A stretch of DNA of 64,000 nt from Selaginella tamariscina (lineage: Eukaryota; Streptophyta; Lycopodiopsida; Selaginellales; Selaginellaceae): positions 1 through 64,000 of the forward strand of contig PUQB01000967.1 in NCBI GenBank assembly GCA_003024785.1, given 5' to 3'. This document shows, piece after piece, positions 61,292 through 64,000 of this stretch (position 1 is the first letter of the stretch; each line of letters starts with the position of its first letter). The notes under the pieces are model-generated. The model had not been told where the DNA came from. It did not search any database and saw nothing but the letters and a program-made list of their open reading frames with translations. The translations under genes were made by a program, and so were the position numbers.

Positions 61292-61304
61292 TGGTATCGG
61301 AGCA
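61292..61304 (+). other. Primer binding site of the right-edge gypsy element
   Basis: TGGTATCGGAGCA, one or two changes from the initiator-Met-tRNA site TGGTATCAGAGC, lies two bases inside the LTR end. Only about 300 bases separate it from the protease, so nearly all of Gag is deleted; 61,305-61,530 shows only broken Lys-rich frames. Confidence 0.75.
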
Positions 61305-61529
61305 AGGTTCGAGATGAGTGTCTGGTGGAAGGAATAATACCACTGTGTGGAGACGTTGAATACTAAAAGGCAAATTGTCCAAGGAGAAGCAAGCCTAAGG
61401 GCAAAAGTTTCAATGACAACAAGGACAAGTAGACGCCTAAGAAGCTAGATGAAGCGTGGAGAGGAGCACAAAGGAGACTTCTTTAAACCACAAGGTAAAT
61501 TTCTATTTGTTCTTGCTCAATAGGTAAAC

Positions 61530-62335
61530 TACATGGCACGGGAGGAGCCACACACACGTGTTATTGTGGTGGAGGGACGACTTAGTGAGCATCCAGTGTG
61601 AGTCCTTGTGGATAGCATAAGTAGCGATAACTTTGTGTCAACAAAGTTAGTGGAGGAGTGCAGCTTGTCCACAAAGACTGTGCCTTAATACGAATTTGAA
61701 GGCTCAACTATCACACAGAGCTACAATGCTTGTGTGGAGGAGTTACAGCTGGAGGTTGGCAAAACCCAACTGGTGAAGCTGCACGAAGAGCCTTAATACG
61801 AGATTGAGGGCTCAGCTATCACACATAGCTACAGTGCTTGTGTGGAGGAGTTACAGCTGGAGGTTGGTAAAACTCAGCTGGTGGAGCTACGCGAAGAGCC
61901 TCAATATGAGATTGAGGGCTTAGCTATCACACAGAGCTACATTGCTTGTGTGGAGGAGTTACAGCTGGAGGTTGGTAAAACTCAGTTGGTGGAGCTGCAC
62001 GAAGAGCCTCAATACGAGATTGAGGGCTCATCTATCACACAGAGCTACATTGCTTGTGTGGAGAGGAGTTACAGCTGGAGGTTGGCAAAACCCAGCTGGT
62101 GGAGCTGCGCGAAGAGCCTCAATACGAGATTGAGGACTCAGCTATCACACAGAGCTACAGTGCTTGTGTGGAGGAGTTACAGCTGTAGGTTGGCAAAACC
62201 CAGCTGGTGGAGCTGAACAAAGACTGTGCCTAAATACGAGATTGAGGGCTTAGTTGTCACACAGAGCTAAATTGCTTGTGTGGAGGAGTTACAGCTAGAG
62301 GTTGATAAAACTCAATTGGTGGAGACTTTCTTTCT
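61530..62335 (+). pseudogene. Gypsy aspartic protease with an amplified 108-bp segment
   Basis: EGRLSEHPVR.LVDSISSDNFVSTKLVEE (GAT at 61,611) is a gypsy protease active site in which the usual DSG is DSI. The following segment, about 36 codons containing YEIEG..ITQSY.ACVEELQLEVGKTQLVEL, is repeated in tandem: unit starts at 61,690, 61,798, 61,906, 62,014, 62,124 and 62,236, that is 108-bp steps, then 110 and 112. The first three steps keep frame apart from stops (TAA at 61,795); a 2-bp insertion near 62,060 shifts it. The duplicated text (ITxSYNACVEELQLxVG) is normally a single stretch of the protease. Confidence 0.8.
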
Positions 62336-62559
62336 TACGAAGCTAGTGTGTGTGGATCCTAAAATTAGTGGAGCACCAAGCACATGAAGCTTGAGTATAG
62401 TGAAGTGAAAGACACTTGGTTTGGAACAAAGCTTGAGTCTTCAAACAAGTTCTTTTACTGTCACCTTTAACAAAGCTATTATGCGAGGAGTTTGCCGACG
62501 TCTTCCCTCTTGAGCTACCTCATGGCTACCACATGCAAGAGGTGCAGAGCTGGAGTAGG

Positions 62560-62910
62560 TATGAAAGCCATTTATTGTAAGCCATTCCGGCTTAGTCTCC
62601 ATTTGGTGCACCAGTATTGCTTGTCATGAAGAAAAATGGCACCATGAGGATGTGCATAGACTACATAGCTCTCAACAAGCAAATAGTGAAGGACATGATG
62701 CCCATGCCATGTGTGGATACTATCATGGATCATCTCGGTGGAGCCAGAGTGTTCACCAAGATAGTTGGGCATTTTGAGTTCACTGTTATGCCATTCGGCT
62801 TAACAAATGCCCCAGTCACATTCACTCGGTTGACGACTAAGGTGTTTGGTGACTACTTGCATGACTTTGTGGAGATCTTCCTCAATGATATTCTTATAGT
62901 AAGAATATGA
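62560..62910 (+). pseudogene. Gypsy reverse transcriptase with catalytic losses
   Basis: LVMKKNGTMRMCIDYIALNK, PMPCVDTIMDHLGGARVFTKI, then directly VGHFEFTVMPFGLTNAP and DFVEIFLNDILIV. In intact gypsy enzymes about 23 residues including the first catalytic Asp (KIDL.SGYHQI) lie between FTKI and GHFEF; they are deleted here. The YLDD box reads FLND, so a second catalytic Asp is Asn. The frame breaks after 62,905. Confidence 0.9.
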
Positions 62911-63660
62911 AGGAGCATGTGCAGCATTTGCGAAGAGTTCTTCAGTTGTTGAGGAGAGAACAAGCTCTATGCAAAGAAGAGCAAATGTGCATTTGCTCAG
63001 TGCAAAGTGGAGTATTTGGGTCACATTGTCACGCCAAGTGGAGTGAAGACTGATCCACAGAAGGTGGCAGTGGTGGAGCAATGGCCAGTTCCTAGCAATG
63101 CAGAAGAGTTACGGAGTTTCTTGGGCATGGTTGGTTATTACCAGTGGTATGTCAAGGATTATGCCAAGAAAGCTTCTCCGTTAACTAGGTTGCTAAGGAA
63201 GGACGTTCCTTTGCATGAAGTACTTCAAAGAGAGCAGTTTCCAAGCTTTGAAACAAGCTTTGGTACGTGCATCAGTTTTATGTATTGCAGATCCCTCTAA
63301 GCCTTATGAGGTATTGTGTGATGCAAGTGGAGTGGCCATTGGAGTTGTACTTATGCAAGAGGGAAGGCCTATTGCTTATGAGAGTCGTTTGAATCCTGCA
63401 AGCAACGGTACTCAACGTATGAGCAAGAATTACTGGCTATTGTTAATGCATTATGAGTTTGGAGGCACTATCTTTATGGTGCAAGTTTCAAGTGTTTACA
63501 ATCACAAGCCTTTGGTGTATTTGTTCACACAGAAAGAGTTGTCGACAAGCTCGCTGGATGGTTAAGCTCATGGAGTTTGGCAAATTTCCTATTGAGCATT
63601 GCGGGAAAGGTTAACGTGGTGGCAGATGCTTTGTCACGTGTTAGGAGAGCCACGTAGTTG
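62911..63660 (+). pseudogene. Gypsy RT connection and RNase H, frameshifted
   Basis: KSKCAFAQCKVEYLGHIV, EQWPVPSNAEELRSFLGMVG and YYQWYVKDYAKKASPLTRLL (frame 63,007-63,300), then after a shift ALKQALVRASVLCIADPSKP, DASGVAIGVVLMQEGRPIAY, NHKPLVYLFTQKEL (63,215-63,565), and after another shift GKVNVVADALSR. These are the gypsy connection and RNase H motifs in order; NHKPL replaces the usual TDHKPL, and YWLLLMHYEF stands where EKELLAIVxA is expected. Confidence 0.88.
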
Positions 63661-64000
63661 GAGAATTCCAAACACGCTTATGTAATGCATTAACAAGGAC
63701 GGTCAATGAGTTTAGCCAGGTAGTTCAACATGCTCAAGCACAAGACGCGAGGTGCAGGAGCTCAGAGGACACCTAGAGCACCATTCTCATTTTAGGATGG
63801 AGTTTTGTACTACAATGGCCATGTGTATCTTCCTCGTGTGGACCATTTGATCAACCAGGTACTATATTTCCATCATGATCACCCGGAGGCTGGTCATTTT
63901 GGGGGGAGGAAAACGTATGAGTTGATCAAGAGAAGGTTCTATTGGAGGAATATGAAAGCTAATATCATAGAGTACTGCAGGACTTGTGACAAGTGTCAGC
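63661..64000 (+). pseudogene. Gypsy integrase N-terminal zinc domain, cut by the window edge
   Basis: Frame-broken text gives LYYNGHVYLPRV and then HHDHPEAGHFGGRKTYELIK, RRFYWRNMKANIIEYCRTCD, KCQ, the HHCC zinc-binding domain that precedes the DDE core. The core and 3' LTR lie beyond the window. It completes the protease-RT-RNase H-integrase order diagnostic of Ty3/gypsy. Confidence 0.85.

Noticed and set aside
1-64000. CRISPR arrays, bacterial operons, prophage or defence systems
   Set aside because: No regular direct repeats with unique spacers, no Shine-Dalgarno-led gene runs; all coding signals are eukaryotic transposons or a pseudogene.

Overview
This is eukaryotic nuclear DNA, most likely from a land plant. 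I see no intact host gene. The evidence for a plant is: copia and gypsy retrotransposons with plant-style tRNA primer sites, hAT-like and Tourist-like MITEs, a LINE reverse-transcriptase relic, and a decayed purine-biosynthesis (PurF-like) pseudogene behind a Ser/Arg-rich, transit-peptide-like leader. I cannot name the species. Most of the window is very AT-rich and full of (TA)n, (TG)n and (AG)n tracts; GC-rich islands are transposons or gene debris.

Layout. 1-1035: 5' end of a minus-strand LTR retrotransposon that runs off the left edge, inserted in a second LTR (1036-2480, +). 2.87-7.95 kb: AT-rich macro-repeat X1. 8-11.46 kb: more of the same mosaic, ending in a cluster of ACGT-core motifs. 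11.48-12.33 kb (-): PurF-like pseudogene. 12.4-13.95 kb: tRNA-like SINE modules and a hairpin. 14-18.8 kb: old gypsy and LINE remnants, with a hAT-like MITE at 17,310-17,425. 18.8-24.4 kb: macro-repeat Y1, with another hAT-like MITE. 24.4-27.7 kb: mosaic and a third partial X copy. 27.71-28.40 kb: Tourist-like MITE. 28.6-30.3 kb: degenerate gypsy integrase and protease. 30.3-34.7 kb: an LTR interrupted by an inverted 1,754-bp solo LTR of the same family. 37.2-38.1 kb: another LTR fragment. 41.15-52.1 kb: macro-repeat Y2, carrying a complete 4,851-bp copia element (46,227-51,077). 53.27-57.96 kb: macro-repeat X2. 59-61 kb: minisatellite, gypsy remnant and an inverted SINE/hairpin module. 61,033-64,000: 5' part of a gypsy element with an amplified protease segment, running off the right edge.

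Nothing works as a pathway here. The content is a history of insertions and duplications. Three insertions can be dated relative to the duplications because a paralogous empty site lies in the same window: copia (empty site near 23,576), the 23.3-kb MITE (empty site 46,087-46,094) and the Tourist-like MITE (empty site near 54,080). Every coding region is broken or truncated. The least damaged is the copia element, whose two LTRs are almost identical although its frame is broken several times. I found no CRISPR array, rRNA, functional tRNA or bacterial-style operon. The least explained component is the AT-rich macro-repeat family itself.
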